From Streptomyces showdoensis (lineage in GTDB: Bacteria; Actinomycetota; Actinomycetes; Streptomycetales; Streptomycetaceae), in contig NZ_BAAAXG010000012.1 in the NCBI RefSeq assembly GCF_039535475.1, positions 372,001 to 436,000 of the forward strand: DNA of 64,000 bases, given 5' to 3'. This document shows positions 34,005 to 42,015 of this stretch, piece after piece (position 1 is the first letter of the stretch; every line of letters begins with the position of its first letter). The translations under genes were made by a program, and so were the position numbers. Under the pieces are notes generated by a model that was not told where the DNA came from, made no database searches, and saw only the letters and a list, made by a program, of their open reading frames with translations.

Positions 34005-34979
34005 ATGCCCGCGAAGGGTAAGCACCGTCGTCCCAAGGCCAATCCGATCACCCGCGGCTTCGTCGCCGCCGGCACCGGTGGCGCCATCGTCGCCCTGCCG
34101 CTGATCGGCGCGACCGGCGCGCACGCCGCCGAGCAGGCCGCCCCGATCGCGAAGGCCCCGCAGGCCGTCGCCGCCGCGGCCCCCGCCCAGGCCCCGGCCG
34201 CCGCTCCCGCCGCCGCCCCGAAGGCGTACACCGTCGTCCGTGGCGACTACCTGTCGAAGATCGCCGACGAGCACCACCTCGCCGGCGGCTGGCAGAAGCT
34301 CTACCGCGACAACCGCCAGGTCGTCGGCGAGGACCCCTCACTGATCCTCCCCGGCATGAAGCTCACCTTCGGCGCCAAGAGCACCGGCAAGCACACCGGC
34401 AAGGCCCACCCGCCGAAGGCCGCCGCCCCCGCCCAGAGCAGCGGTGACGACACGCGTGCCTCCCGCGGCGGCGAGCGCTCCGCGGCCCCCGCCACCTCGG
34501 CCTCCTCCTCCGCGGCCGCTTCCTCCTCCTCCTCTTCGTCGTCCTCCTCCTCGGCGGGCGAGACCTCCTCCTCCGGCTGGGTCGCCCCGATAGCCGGCGG
34601 CGGTGTCTCCACCCCGTACCGCGCCTCCGGCTCGATGTGGTCCTCCGGCTACCACACCGGCGTCGACTTCATCGCCTCCACCGGCACCACCGTCCGCGCG
34701 GTCGGCCCGGGCACCGTCTACTCCGCCGGCGACGGCGGCGCGTACGGCAACCAGGTCGTCATCCAGCACGCCGACGGCACCTTCTCGCAGTACGCCCACC
34801 TGTCCTCGATCTCCGTCTCCGCCGGTCAGACCGTCACCGGCGGCCAGCAGATCGGCCTCTCCGGCGCGACCGGCAACGTCACCGGCCCGCACCTGCACTT
34901 CGAGATCCGCACCGGGCCGGAGTACGGCTCCGACATCGACCCGCTGGCCGCCCTGCGCGGGCACGGCGTCAGCATCTGA
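34005..34979 (+). CDS. Secreted LysM and M23 (LytM-type) peptidoglycan endopeptidase
   Basis: 324 residues. A signal peptide (basic KGKHRRPK, hydrophobic core, AHA-A cut near residue 42), an Ala/Pro linker, a LysM domain (about 74-124, YTVVRGDYLSKIADEHH), a Ser-rich linker (about 165-190) and an M23 domain (about 205-320). Metal ligands: HTGVD (His near 217, Asp near 221) and HLHFE. It cleaves peptide cross-bridges in the wall. Its long leader is a c-di-AMP riboswitch, tying wall remodelling to that second messenger. A 17-bp hairpin follows. Confidence 0.95.
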   Translation: MPAKGKHRRPKANPITRGFVAAGTGGAIVALPLIGATGAHAAEQAAPIAKAPQAVAAAAPAQAPAAAPAAAPKAYTVVRGDYLSKIADEHHLAGGWQKLYRDNRQVVGEDPSLILPGMKLTFGAKSTGKHTGKAHPPKAAAPAQSSGDDTRASRGGERSAAPATSASSSAAASSSSSSSSSSSAGETSSSGWVAPIAGGGVSTPYRASGSMWSSGYHTGVDFIASTGTTVRAVGPGTVYSAGDGGAYGNQVVIQHADGTFSQYAHLSSISVSAGQTVTGGQQIGLSGATGNVTGPHLHFEIRTGPEYGSDIDPLAALRGHGVSI

Positions 34980-35000
34980 CCCCGGAGACCCGTGGGTTCA

Positions 35001-35038
35001 CCCCGGAGGCCCGGCACCCGCGTGCCGGGCCTCCGGGG
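35001..35038 (+). terminator. Hairpin terminator after the M23 peptidase gene
   Basis: Perfect 17-bp arms (35001-35017, 35022-35038) around a four-base loop, 22 bp after the stop. Confidence 0.88.
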
Positions 35039-35140
35039 TATTCCGACTTGGGGGAATCTTTATGGGTGGCATATGTCACCCGCCGTCAACCCCTCCTTAC
35101 GGTCGCGTAGGTCACATCCGTAAAGGAAGGATGTGGTCTC

Positions 35141-35935
35141 GTGGCAGACGATTCGAGAACATCAGACAAGCACGCATTCGGGTCGTACGCGGCGATCGGT
35201 GACAGCTTCACGGAGGGCGTCGGTGACCCCGGGCCCGACGGGACGTACGTCGGATGGGCGGACAGGTTCGCGGTCCTCCTCGCCGACCAGCTGCCGGAGA
35301 ACGACGCCTTCCGCTACGCCAACCTGGCGGTGCGGGGGCGCCTTCTGGACCAGATCGTCGCGGAGCAGGTCCCCCGGGCGAAGGAACTCGCCCCCGACCT
35401 GGTGACCTTCTGCGCCGGCGGCAACGACATCATCCGCCCCGGCACCGACCCCGACGACGTGGCCGAGCGCTTCGAGCGCGCCGTCGCCGACCTGACCTCC
35501 GCCGTGGGCACCGTCATGGTGACGACCGGCTTCGACACGCGCGACGTGCCCGTCCTGAAGCACCTGCGCGGCAAGATCGCCACCTACACCGCCCACGTCC
35601 GGGCCATCGCGGACCGCTACGACTGCCCGGTGCTCGACCTGTGGTCGCTGAAGTCCGTCCAGGACCGGCGGGCCTGGGACGACGACCGGCTCCACCTGTC
35701 CGCCGAGGGGCACACCCGGGTCGCGCTGCGCGCCGCCCAGGTCCTCGGACTGCCGGTGCCGGCCGACCCGGACCAGCCGTGGCCGCCGCAGCCGCCCCGC
35801 GGCACGCTGGAGGTCCGCAAGGACGACATCCACTGGGCGAAGGAGTACCTGGTGCCCTGGATCGGGCGCCGGCTGCGCGGCGAGAGCTCCGGGGACCACG
35901 TCGAGGCCAAGCGCCCCGACCTCATGCCCCTGTAG
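35141..35935 (+). CDS. SGNH/GDSL hydrolase
   Basis: 264 residues with all four SGNH blocks: IGDSFTEG (nucleophile Ser near 22), the Gly block near NLAVRGRLLDQI, CAGGNDI (Asn), and DRLHLSAEGH (Asp and His). No signal peptide, so a cytoplasmic esterase or lipase. GTG at 35141, with GGAAGG about 12 bases upstream. The region before it (35090-35125) contains an imperfect inverted repeat TCCTTACGG/CCGTAAAGGA. It converges on the STM4011-type gene, whose stop overlaps its end by 14 bp. Confidence 0.93.
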   Translation: MADDSRTSDKHAFGSYAAIGDSFTEGVGDPGPDGTYVGWADRFAVLLADQLPENDAFRYANLAVRGRLLDQIVAEQVPRAKELAPDLVTFCAGGNDIIRPGTDPDDVAERFERAVADLTSAVGTVMVTTGFDTRDVPVLKHLRGKIATYTAHVRAIADRYDCPVLDLWSLKSVQDRRAWDDDRLHLSAEGHTRVALRAAQVLGLPVPADPDQPWPPQPPRGTLEVRKDDIHWAKEYLVPWIGRRLRGESSGDHVEAKRPDLMPL

Positions 35936-36788
35936 GGGCCCCGGGCGGACCGGCCGGGATCCGCTCCAGGACGCCGCCGGCGAACACGTCGTACAGCGGC
36001 AGCGTCTCCAGGTGGACGTAGCCGATGTGGCAGTCGCAAACGGCCAGCGGGCAGGACCGGGGGCGCAGCGCGGCCCGGTACGAGCCGTCGTAGAGGTTGC
36101 CGAGCTCGGCCCGTACGAAGTGGCAGCGCCGCACCGTCCCGTCGCCGTCCACCGAGACGACCGACTCGCCGGTGCGGCAGGGCAGCCCCGCCGAGCGGTG
36201 CGGATGCCTGCTGTACGGGAAGAGGGGGTCGAGGGCCGTCCAGTCCCCGGCCTCCTCGTCGGTGTAGGTGTGGCCCTCGGCCGCGTTCACCCACAGGTAG
36301 ACGCCCGCCGGGAGCTCGGCGCGCAGCCGCCGGGCGGCGGCCAGGTGGCCCGGGAGGCCGACGATCCCGACGCTGAACCGGATCCCCCGCGCCGCGAGCG
36401 CGCGGCACTTGCCGAGGAACCGCTCGTACGGGGTCTGGCCCGGGTGGTAGGTGCACCAGAGCGCCACCGTGTCCGGGTCGGCCTCGTCCAGCCACTCCGT
36501 GCGGCAGCTCAGGTTGGTCTGGATCGCCACCCGCTCCACGTGCGGCAGCCGGGAGAGCTCGACCAGCGCCCGCCGGTACCAGGACCGCACCAGGCCCTCG
36601 CCCCACGGGGTGAAGAGGATCCGCAGCCGGTCCTCCCGCCGCTCCGCCGCCCAGTGCGCGAAGCGCTCCAGGGCGGCCCGGTCCGCGGTCAGCGCCGCGC
36701 GGCTGTCGCGGCGCTTGGCGAAGGGGCAGTACGGGCAGTCGTAGTCGCAGGAGGCCAGCGGGCCCCGGTACAGCAGGGTCAGATCCAT
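35922..36788 (-). CDS. STM4011 family radical SAM protein
   Basis: 288 residues. Cluster motif CDYDCPYC (Cys 14, 18, 21) near the start, TPWGEGLVRSWYR, and a Cys-rich C-terminal part (PCRTG, RRCHF, SCPLAVCDCHIG) that could bind an auxiliary Fe-S cluster. Last gene of the five-gene STM4011-4015 operon, 11 bp after the STM4012-type gene. ATG at 36788 with GGAG six bases upstream. Radical SAM chemistry is sure from the motif; substrate and product are not known to me. Its 3' end overlaps the convergent GDSL gene by 14 bp. Confidence 0.9.
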   Translation of the reverse strand: MDLTLLYRGPLASCDYDCPYCPFAKRRDSRAALTADRAALERFAHWAAERREDRLRILFTPWGEGLVRSWYRRALVELSRLPHVERVAIQTNLSCRTEWLDEADPDTVALWCTYHPGQTPYERFLGKCRALAARGIRFSVGIVGLPGHLAAARRLRAELPAGVYLWVNAAEGHTYTDEEAGDWTALDPLFPYSRHPHRSAGLPCRTGESVVSVDGDGTVRRCHFVRAELGNLYDGSYRAALRPRSCPLAVCDCHIGYVHLETLPLYDVFAGGVLERIPAGPPGAPTGA

Positions 36789-36799
36789 CCCGTGCTCCG

Positions 36800-38179
36800 C
36801 TACTTCGCCTCGTACGCGGCCATCGCCGCCCGCACCGCCGGGGAGAACAGCTCGGGGCCGAGCCCGTCCGAGTGCGCCAGGCCCTCCGGGGAGAGCCGCA
36901 GCAGCCCGCCGGGCGCGTCCCCGTCCAGCCAGCCCAGCGCCTCGAAGCGGGCCAGTTCGGCCGGGAAGTCCGCGAAGGGCGAGGTGCCGAAGCGGGCCGC
37001 GTAGTCGGCCGTCTCCATGCCCTGGGCCTGGAGCAGCGACTGCAGCAGATGGCGGCGGCGCGCCTCGTCCGCGTCGGTCCACCGGCCCACCTCCGCCCGG
37101 GAGAAGTCCGCCGTCCCGGTGTAGGCGTCGATGATCGAGCGGATCTCGCGCATCCCGACCGCGTAGTCGAAGGAGTAGTGCAGCCGCGAGGTGTACGAGC
37201 GGGCGCCGCAGCCCAGGCCGATCATGCCGTCCGTCTGGCAGGCGTGGTCGTCGGGGCCGAGCGCCGGCGCGTCCGTACGGCGGAACATGCGCATCGACAC
37301 CTGCGTGTAGCCGCGGGCGAGGAGGTGGTCCCGGCCGTACCGGTAGAGCCGCAGCCGCTGCTCGTCCCACTCCCGGTCGGCGTCCTGCCCGGGGGCCTGC
37401 CGGCCGAGACCGGTGAGCGGGCGGACGTACAGCGGGTAGAGGTAGAGCTCCTCGGGCTCCCAGTGGAGCGCGGCGTCGAGCGAGCGGCGCCAGGACTCCT
37501 CGGTCTGGCCGTCGATGCCGTAGATCAGGTCGATGTTGAGGACCGGGACGCCGGTGTCCCGGATGCGGCCGAGGGCGGCCTCGACGTCCGCCCGGCGCTG
37601 CGGTCGCACGGCGGCCCGGGCCTCCGCCTCGACGAAGCTCTGCACGCCGATGCTCAGCCGGGTCGCGCCCCGCTCGGCGAGGACCGCGAGCCGGTCGGCG
37701 GTCGCCGTGGCCGGGGAGGTCTCCACGGACAGCGGCACCGCCCGCAGGTCCGCCCCCATCCGCCGCTCGGCGATGTCGCAGAGCCGCTCCAGTTCGGCGG
37801 CGGTCAGGTACGTGGGCGTGCCCCCGCCGAAGGCGGCCGTGGCGAACCGCACCGGAGCCGCGTCCCCCAGCGCCTCGCGCACCGCCGCGGCCTGCCGGTC
37901 CAGCGCGTCGAGATAGCGGGTGGTCAGCTCGCCCGGGGCGCCGATCCGGGTGAAGAGGTTGCAGAAGCCGCAGCGGACCTCGCAGAAGGGTATGTGGGCG
38001 TAGAGCGACAGCGCGTCCTTCGGCTCGTCCGCCCAGAGCGCGGCGAGCGGGGCCCGCTCGGACAGCGGACGGTAGGCCGTCTTGTGCGGGTAGGCGTAGA
38101 CGTAGCTGCGGTACGGGCGCGGGGTCCCGGCCGGGCGGGTCGTGCGGGTCGCGCGGGTCGGCGGGGTCGTGCGGGTCAT
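36800..38179 (-). CDS. STM4012 family radical SAM protein (HemN-like)
   Basis: 459 residues. After a Thr/Arg-rich head (MTRTTPPTRATRTTRP, encoded by a repeat) come YAHIPFCEVRCGFCNLF (Cys 66, 70, 73), GGGTPTYL, and RLSIGVQSF, all as in HemN/HemW coproporphyrinogen dehydrogenase relatives, with a HemN-type C-terminal helical domain. It lacks adjacent haem genes and belongs to the STM4012 branch, so it is probably not a haem enzyme; a methyltransferase- or chaperone-like role is possible. ATG at 38179 overlaps the STM4013 stop by four bases. Confidence 0.9.
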   Translation of the reverse strand: MTRTTPPTRATRTTRPAGTPRPYRSYVYAYPHKTAYRPLSERAPLAALWADEPKDALSLYAHIPFCEVRCGFCNLFTRIGAPGELTTRYLDALDRQAAAVREALGDAAPVRFATAAFGGGTPTYLTAAELERLCDIAERRMGADLRAVPLSVETSPATATADRLAVLAERGATRLSIGVQSFVEAEARAAVRPQRRADVEAALGRIRDTGVPVLNIDLIYGIDGQTEESWRRSLDAALHWEPEELYLYPLYVRPLTGLGRQAPGQDADREWDEQRLRLYRYGRDHLLARGYTQVSMRMFRRTDAPALGPDDHACQTDGMIGLGCGARSYTSRLHYSFDYAVGMREIRSIIDAYTGTADFSRAEVGRWTDADEARRRHLLQSLLQAQGMETADYAARFGTSPFADFPAELARFEALGWLDGDAPGGLLRLSPEGLAHSDGLGPELFSPAVRAAMAAYEAK

Positions 38180-39024
38180 GCGGTCTTCTCCATGCTGTCC
38201 GGGCCAGGCAGGATGAAATGTGCATACGGCACATTCCATACGCTCTCATGGCCCAGCCGGTGCCCGGTGAAGCCGTCCTCCCCGTACGCCGTGCCGTGGT
38301 CGGAGCAGACGACGGCGAAGCAGTCCCGGCGGCTGCTCATGGCCGCGAACAGGCGTCCGATGTGCCGGTCGACGTACTCCAGGGCGGCGGCGTGGGTGTC
38401 CCGGGTGTCGCCCGCCTCGCGGGTCGCGCCCGACCGGTGGAACCAGTTGGGCTGGTGCAGGGCCGAGACGTTGACGAAGAGGAAGAGGCGCCGGTCGCGC
38501 GGGAGCGCGGCGACGACCTCCTCGGCGCGCTCCACCTGGGACGCGAAGGAGGTCGGCGAGGCGACCCCGAACGAGGGCTCCCAGTGGCTCTCCTGGAACA
38601 GGCCGGGCAGGACCGTGCCGAGCGGCGGCAGCCGGTTGAAGAAGCCGACCCCGCCCACGCACACGGTCCGGTAGCCCTCGTGCGCCAGCGCGGACACCAG
38701 GTCGGGCGTGTCCCGGAAGACGTAGGTGCCCTCGGCGGTGGTCTCGCTGCCCGCGAACGAGGCGGCGAAGAGCCGCGGGTGCGGTCCCGGGGACGCCGGG
38801 GTGGGCAGGAAACCGGCGAAGATCGCCTGGTGGGAGGCGTAGGTGAAGCTCCCGGGCGCGTGCCGGCGCTCCCAGGCGCCGCCGGGCAGGTGCCGGGCCA
38901 GGTTCGGGATGCGGCCCTCGGCGGCGAGCTCGGCGGCCACGTCGTACCGCAGCGTGTCGAGCGTGACGAGGAGCAGATCGTGACTCCCGACGATCCGGTT
39001 CATGTCCAGCGCGGGCGGTGTCAC
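38176..39024 (-). CDS. STM4013/SEN3800 family alkaline-phosphatase-superfamily hydrolase
   Basis: 282 residues. The fold is seen in HDLLLVTLDTLRYDVA (first metal Asp and the nucleophile Thr region) and VVCSDHGTAYGEDGFTGHRLGHE (second metal site Asp-His). These enzymes hydrolyse phosphate or sulfate esters, or transfer phospho-groups. No signal peptide, so it is cytoplasmic, unlike most sulfatases. GTG at 39024 overlaps the STM4014 stop by GTGA, which decides for this start over the ATG at 39003. Part of the coupled five-gene operon. Confidence 0.88.
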   Translation of the reverse strand: MTPPALDMNRIVGSHDLLLVTLDTLRYDVAAELAAEGRIPNLARHLPGGAWERRHAPGSFTYASHQAIFAGFLPTPASPGPHPRLFAASFAGSETTAEGTYVFRDTPDLVSALAHEGYRTVCVGGVGFFNRLPPLGTVLPGLFQESHWEPSFGVASPTSFASQVERAEEVVAALPRDRRLFLFVNVSALHQPNWFHRSGATREAGDTRDTHAAALEYVDRHIGRLFAAMSSRRDCFAVVCSDHGTAYGEDGFTGHRLGHESVWNVPYAHFILPGPDSMEKTA

Positions 39025-40325
39025 GGCGTGCTCGTTCCTGTGGGTCGGGTCTCGTGGGGCTGGTGGTTCTGGTGGTTCTGGTGGTTCTGGTGGGTCTCGT
39101 GGGTTTCGCGGGTCCGGCGGAGGTCTCGGGTCCCGCGAGACTCGCGGGTCTCGGGGAGATCCCGGGTGTCGCGGGTCCGTCGGGCCGGGCGCCCCGGGTG
39201 CCCCGGTCGGCCCGGGCGGGCGGGTCGGGTACGGACGTACGCGGCGACCTGGGCCGCGTAGGTGTCCAGGCCCTCGGCCCCGCTCCCCGGCAGGCCGGTG
39301 AGACCGGGCAGCAGGTCGCCGAAGGCGTTGACCTCGCCGACCGCGAAGCGCCGCCAGCCGGCGGCGGGCAGCAGGTCGACCCCCACGCAGCGGGTGCCGG
39401 GGAAGGCCGCCGCGGCCCGCTCGCACACCTCCAGGGCGTCGGCGAACCGCCCGCCCGCGGCGGCGATCGCGGCCCGCGCCGCGTCCAGGTCTCCCCGGGC
39501 GCCGCCCAGGTGCAGGTTGGTCATGGGGGAGCGGCTGGTGCGCACGACGGCGTGGGTGGCCCGGCCGTCGACGACGACCACCCGCAGGTCGGCCGCCCGC
39601 CCGCCGAGGGAGGCCTTCGGCAGCCAGCGCTCCACGTGCAGCCCGTCCGGGGCGAGCGCGTCCACGACGGCCGCGATCTCGCGTTCGGAGGTGTAGCGGC
39701 GCACCCGCAGCGAGTTGTGCAGCCGCCCGTCGGCGCGGAGCTCGACCGAGGTGGTCGCCTGCGTCCGGCCGGAGGCGGACGTCTCCAGGGCGAGCACCCC
39801 GGAGGCCGAGGAGCCGTGAGCGAGCTTCACGAAGACCCGGCGCATCCCCGGCAGGTCCGTCAGCGCCCGGACGTCCTCCCACCCGCGCACGGGCGGGGCG
39901 GCCGGACCCGAGGTCGGCGCGGGCGGCACCGGGACCCCGGCCGCGAGGAGGCGGCCGTGCCCGAGCCGCTTGTCGAAGAGGACGGCGAGCTCGTCCGGAT
40001 CGCCGAGGAGGTCCGCGCCGGCCGACCGGACCCCGGCGGCGAGCCCGTGCGCCGCCGCCGTGAAGCGCGCGAACCAGCGCCCGGTGCCCTCGACCCGGGT
40101 CGGCTCCGGCACGCCCCGCAGCAGCCGGTCGACCTCCGGCTCCTCACCGGGGGAGTCCAGGCGCACCAGCTCCCCCGGGTGGAAGCGGGCCCCGCCCCGC
40201 AGCACGTCGAGCCACGGCACGACCCGCGGCCGGGGCAGCCCGGCGGCGAGCGCCGCGTCCAGGAAGAGCCGCACGCGGCGGCCTTCCGGGTTGCCGACGA
40301 CGGCGAGGGACGGGGCCGCGCTCAC
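39021..40325 (-). CDS. STM4014 family protein, ATP-grasp-like, with repeat tail
   Basis: 434 residues. The core (about 1-365) looks ATP-grasp-like: FDKRLGHGRLLAAGVPVPP, a VFVKLAHGSSASGVLAL Lys/Gly loop, DLRVVVVDGRATHAVVRTS, and FAVGEVNAFGDLLPG, where Glu and Asn would bind Mg. ATP-grasp enzymes join a carboxylate to an amine or thiol. The last 70 residues are a degenerate Arg/Thr/Asp then His/Gln/Asn repeat (HETHQNHQNHQNHQ), encoded by tandem DNA repeats and probably disordered. GTG at 40325 overlaps the STM4015 stop. Fold assignment is my reading of motifs. Confidence 0.85.
   Translation of the reverse strand: MSAAPSLAVVGNPEGRRVRLFLDAALAAGLPRPRVVPWLDVLRGGARFHPGELVRLDSPGEEPEVDRLLRGVPEPTRVEGTGRWFARFTAAAHGLAAGVRSAGADLLGDPDELAVLFDKRLGHGRLLAAGVPVPPAPTSGPAAPPVRGWEDVRALTDLPGMRRVFVKLAHGSSASGVLALETSASGRTQATTSVELRADGRLHNSLRVRRYTSEREIAAVVDALAPDGLHVERWLPKASLGGRAADLRVVVVDGRATHAVVRTSRSPMTNLHLGGARGDLDAARAAIAAAGGRFADALEVCERAAAAFPGTRCVGVDLLPAAGWRRFAVGEVNAFGDLLPGLTGLPGSGAEGLDTYAAQVAAYVRTRPARPGRPGHPGRPARRTRDTRDLPETRESRGTRDLRRTRETHETHQNHQNHQNHQPHETRPTGTSTP
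39050..39230. repeat. Degenerate tandem repeat encoding the STM4014 C-terminal tail
   Basis: Starts as 9-bp units (GGTTCTGGT) repeated four times near 39062-39096, then drifts to CGGGTCTCG-like units up to about 39200. It lies within the 3' end of the STM4014 gene. A related GCGGGTCG array (38125-38178) forms the first codons of the STM4012 gene. Confidence 0.8.
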
Positions 40326-41281
40326 TCGGCGACCGCCACGTACCGGTAGACCTCGCCGTCGCCCTCGTCCTCCGGCGTCTGCGGGTCGTCGAGGTCGACC
40401 GTCACCCCGTGCGGCGCGAGCGCGGCGGTCAGCCGTTCGGCCGTCTCCGGGGACAGGTAGTGGTGGGCGAGGCCGAGGCGGCGCAGATGGGTCAGCGGCT
40501 GCCCGGCGAGCAGCGCCGCCGCGCCCTCGTCGGTGAGCACGCCCATCGACAGGTCGAGTTCGTCGAGGCGGGCGACGACCGGCGCGCCGGCCACGGCCGC
40601 GGCGACCTCGTCCTGGATGTCGCTGTTGCGCAGTCCGAGCCGGCGCAGCGCGGGCAGCCGGGCCCCGGACAGCAGCGGCTCCAGGTCGGCGGGGGTCGTG
40701 TCCGCCCCGTACTCCTCGGTGCCGAGCCACAGGTCGAGCCGCTCCAGGGCGGGCAGCTCACTGGCCGCGACGCCCCGCACGACCTCGGCGCCCAGGCCGC
40801 CGCTCTCCAGCACCAGGGCGCGCAGGCCGGTGTGGTGCACGGGCGGGAAGACGAGCCCGCTGCCGCCGCGCACCCCGAGCTCCCGCAGCGCCGGGTAGGC
40901 GGCGAGCAGCGGGGTGACGTCCGACTGGATGATCCACGAGATCTCGCAGTCCTCCGAGGTCATGTCGCCGAGGAACACCGCCTCCAGGCCGGTGAGCCGG
41001 TCGTTGGCCCCGATCAGGGCCTTCACGATCGCGGCGGAGGAGGTGTCGTAGGCCTCGTCCCAGCCGCCGACGACCACGGCCCGCACCCGGGCGGTGTCCA
41101 CCGTCGCCAGGAAGCGCTCGAACAGCGGCTCCCACAGCTCGTCCTCGGGGTCGGAGTACGTCGGTGCGGAGAGCCGCCAGGCGACCGAGGCGGCGTCGGG
41201 CAGCTCGACCGTGGCGCCGGGCGCCGGGAACTCGTACACGGGCAGGCCGTGGAACTCCTGCAGGTGAACCCCAATGGTCAT
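40322..41281 (-). CDS. STM4015 family leucine-rich repeat protein
   Basis: 319 residues. The N-terminal 130 residues are mixed alpha/beta (EFHGLPVYEFPAPG). The rest shows leucine-rich repeats of the ribonuclease-inhibitor kind (LRRLGLRNSDI, LDELDLSMGVLTDEGAAALLAGQPL, LRRLGLAHHYLSPETAERL). LRRs make a curved binding surface, so this may present a protein substrate to the operon's enzymes. First gene of the operon. ATG at 41281 has GGAG five bases upstream. No signal peptide. Confidence 0.9.
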   Translation of the reverse strand: MTIGVHLQEFHGLPVYEFPAPGATVELPDAASVAWRLSAPTYSDPEDELWEPLFERFLATVDTARVRAVVVGGWDEAYDTSSAAIVKALIGANDRLTGLEAVFLGDMTSEDCEISWIIQSDVTPLLAAYPALRELGVRGGSGLVFPPVHHTGLRALVLESGGLGAEVVRGVAASELPALERLDLWLGTEEYGADTTPADLEPLLSGARLPALRRLGLRNSDIQDEVAAAVAGAPVVARLDELDLSMGVLTDEGAAALLAGQPLTHLRRLGLAHHYLSPETAERLTAALAPHGVTVDLDDPQTPEDEGDGEVYRYVAVAE

Positions 41282-41418
41282 GAGCGCTCCATACTCCGGA
41301 CACCACGCGGTGCCGATCGGCTGATGCCAGAAGTTCTACCAAGGGCCGCCGACAATCGGGTGCGGCGGGATAGGGTCCACCTCCCCCTCGAGATCCTCCA
41401 CGATCGGAGCGAACGGCC

Positions 41419-41871
41419 ATGGGCAAGACCGAAGACGGTGCGTACGAAGGGTTCTCGGCCGAGGAGCGGGCCGCGATGAAGGACCACGCCCAGGAGATGA
41501 GGAAGGCCTCGCGCCGTGCCTCGAAGGAGGAGAAGGCGGCGGAGGCGGAGCGGGACGTGCTCGCGAAGATCGCCGAGATGCCGGAAGCGGACCGGGCCAT
41601 GGCCGAGCGCGTCCACGCCGTGGTGACGGCCGCCGCGCCCGCACTCGGGGCGAAGCTCTGGTACGGGATGCCGGCCTACGCGCTGGACGGCAAGGTCGTC
41701 TGTTTCTTCCAGAGCGCGGAGAAGTTCAAGGCGCGCTACGCGACCCTGGGCTTCAGCGACCTGGCGCGGCTCGACGACGGCGCGATGTGGCCGGCCGCGT
41801 TCGCCCTGACCGAGGTGACCGCGGAGGTGGAGGCGCGCATCGCCGAGCTGGTGAAGCGGGCGGTGGGCTGA
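41419..41871 (+). CDS. DUF1801 / iron-chaperone-like protein
   Basis: 150 residues. A charged, probably coiled-coil N-terminus (residues 10-50, [32 protein letters not shown]) precedes a YdhG-like domain ([31 protein letters not shown]). Relatives have been linked to iron delivery to frataxin-like proteins, but evidence is thin. It stands alone, divergent from the STM4015 operon across 137 bp. Confidence 0.85.
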   Translation: MGKTEDGAYEGFSAEERAAMKDHAQEMRKASRRASKEEKAAEAERDVLAKIAEMPEADRAMAERVHAVVTAAAPALGAKLWYGMPAYALDGKVVCFFQSAEKFKARYATLGFSDLARLDDGAMWPAAFALTEVTAEVEARIAELVKRAVG

Positions 41872-41932
41872 GTCCGCCGGAGTGACGGCGGGGCGGGGCC
41901 CGGTCCGGCCTTCGCGCGTGTCCGGGCCGATA

Positions 41933-41960
41933 TCCGACGATTCATCAGATAATCATCGGA
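41933..41960. promoter_or_regulatory. Inverted repeat upstream of the GH43-like gene
   Basis: 10-bp arms TCCGACGATT and AATCATCGGA with one mismatch and an 8-bp spacer, in an unusually AT-rich patch 56 bp before the ATG. Operator candidate for a carbohydrate regulator. Confidence 0.45.
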
Positions 41961-42015
41961 ATTGCTTGTCCCGTCGAGTGCCGACCGGTGTCCCCGGCAC
42001 GAGAGGAGGGGCACC

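Noticed and set aside
36800..38179. Calling the STM4012-type protein HemN/HemW
   Set aside because: It shares the HemN core, but the operon has no haem genes and the surrounding set matches the STM4011-4015 group.
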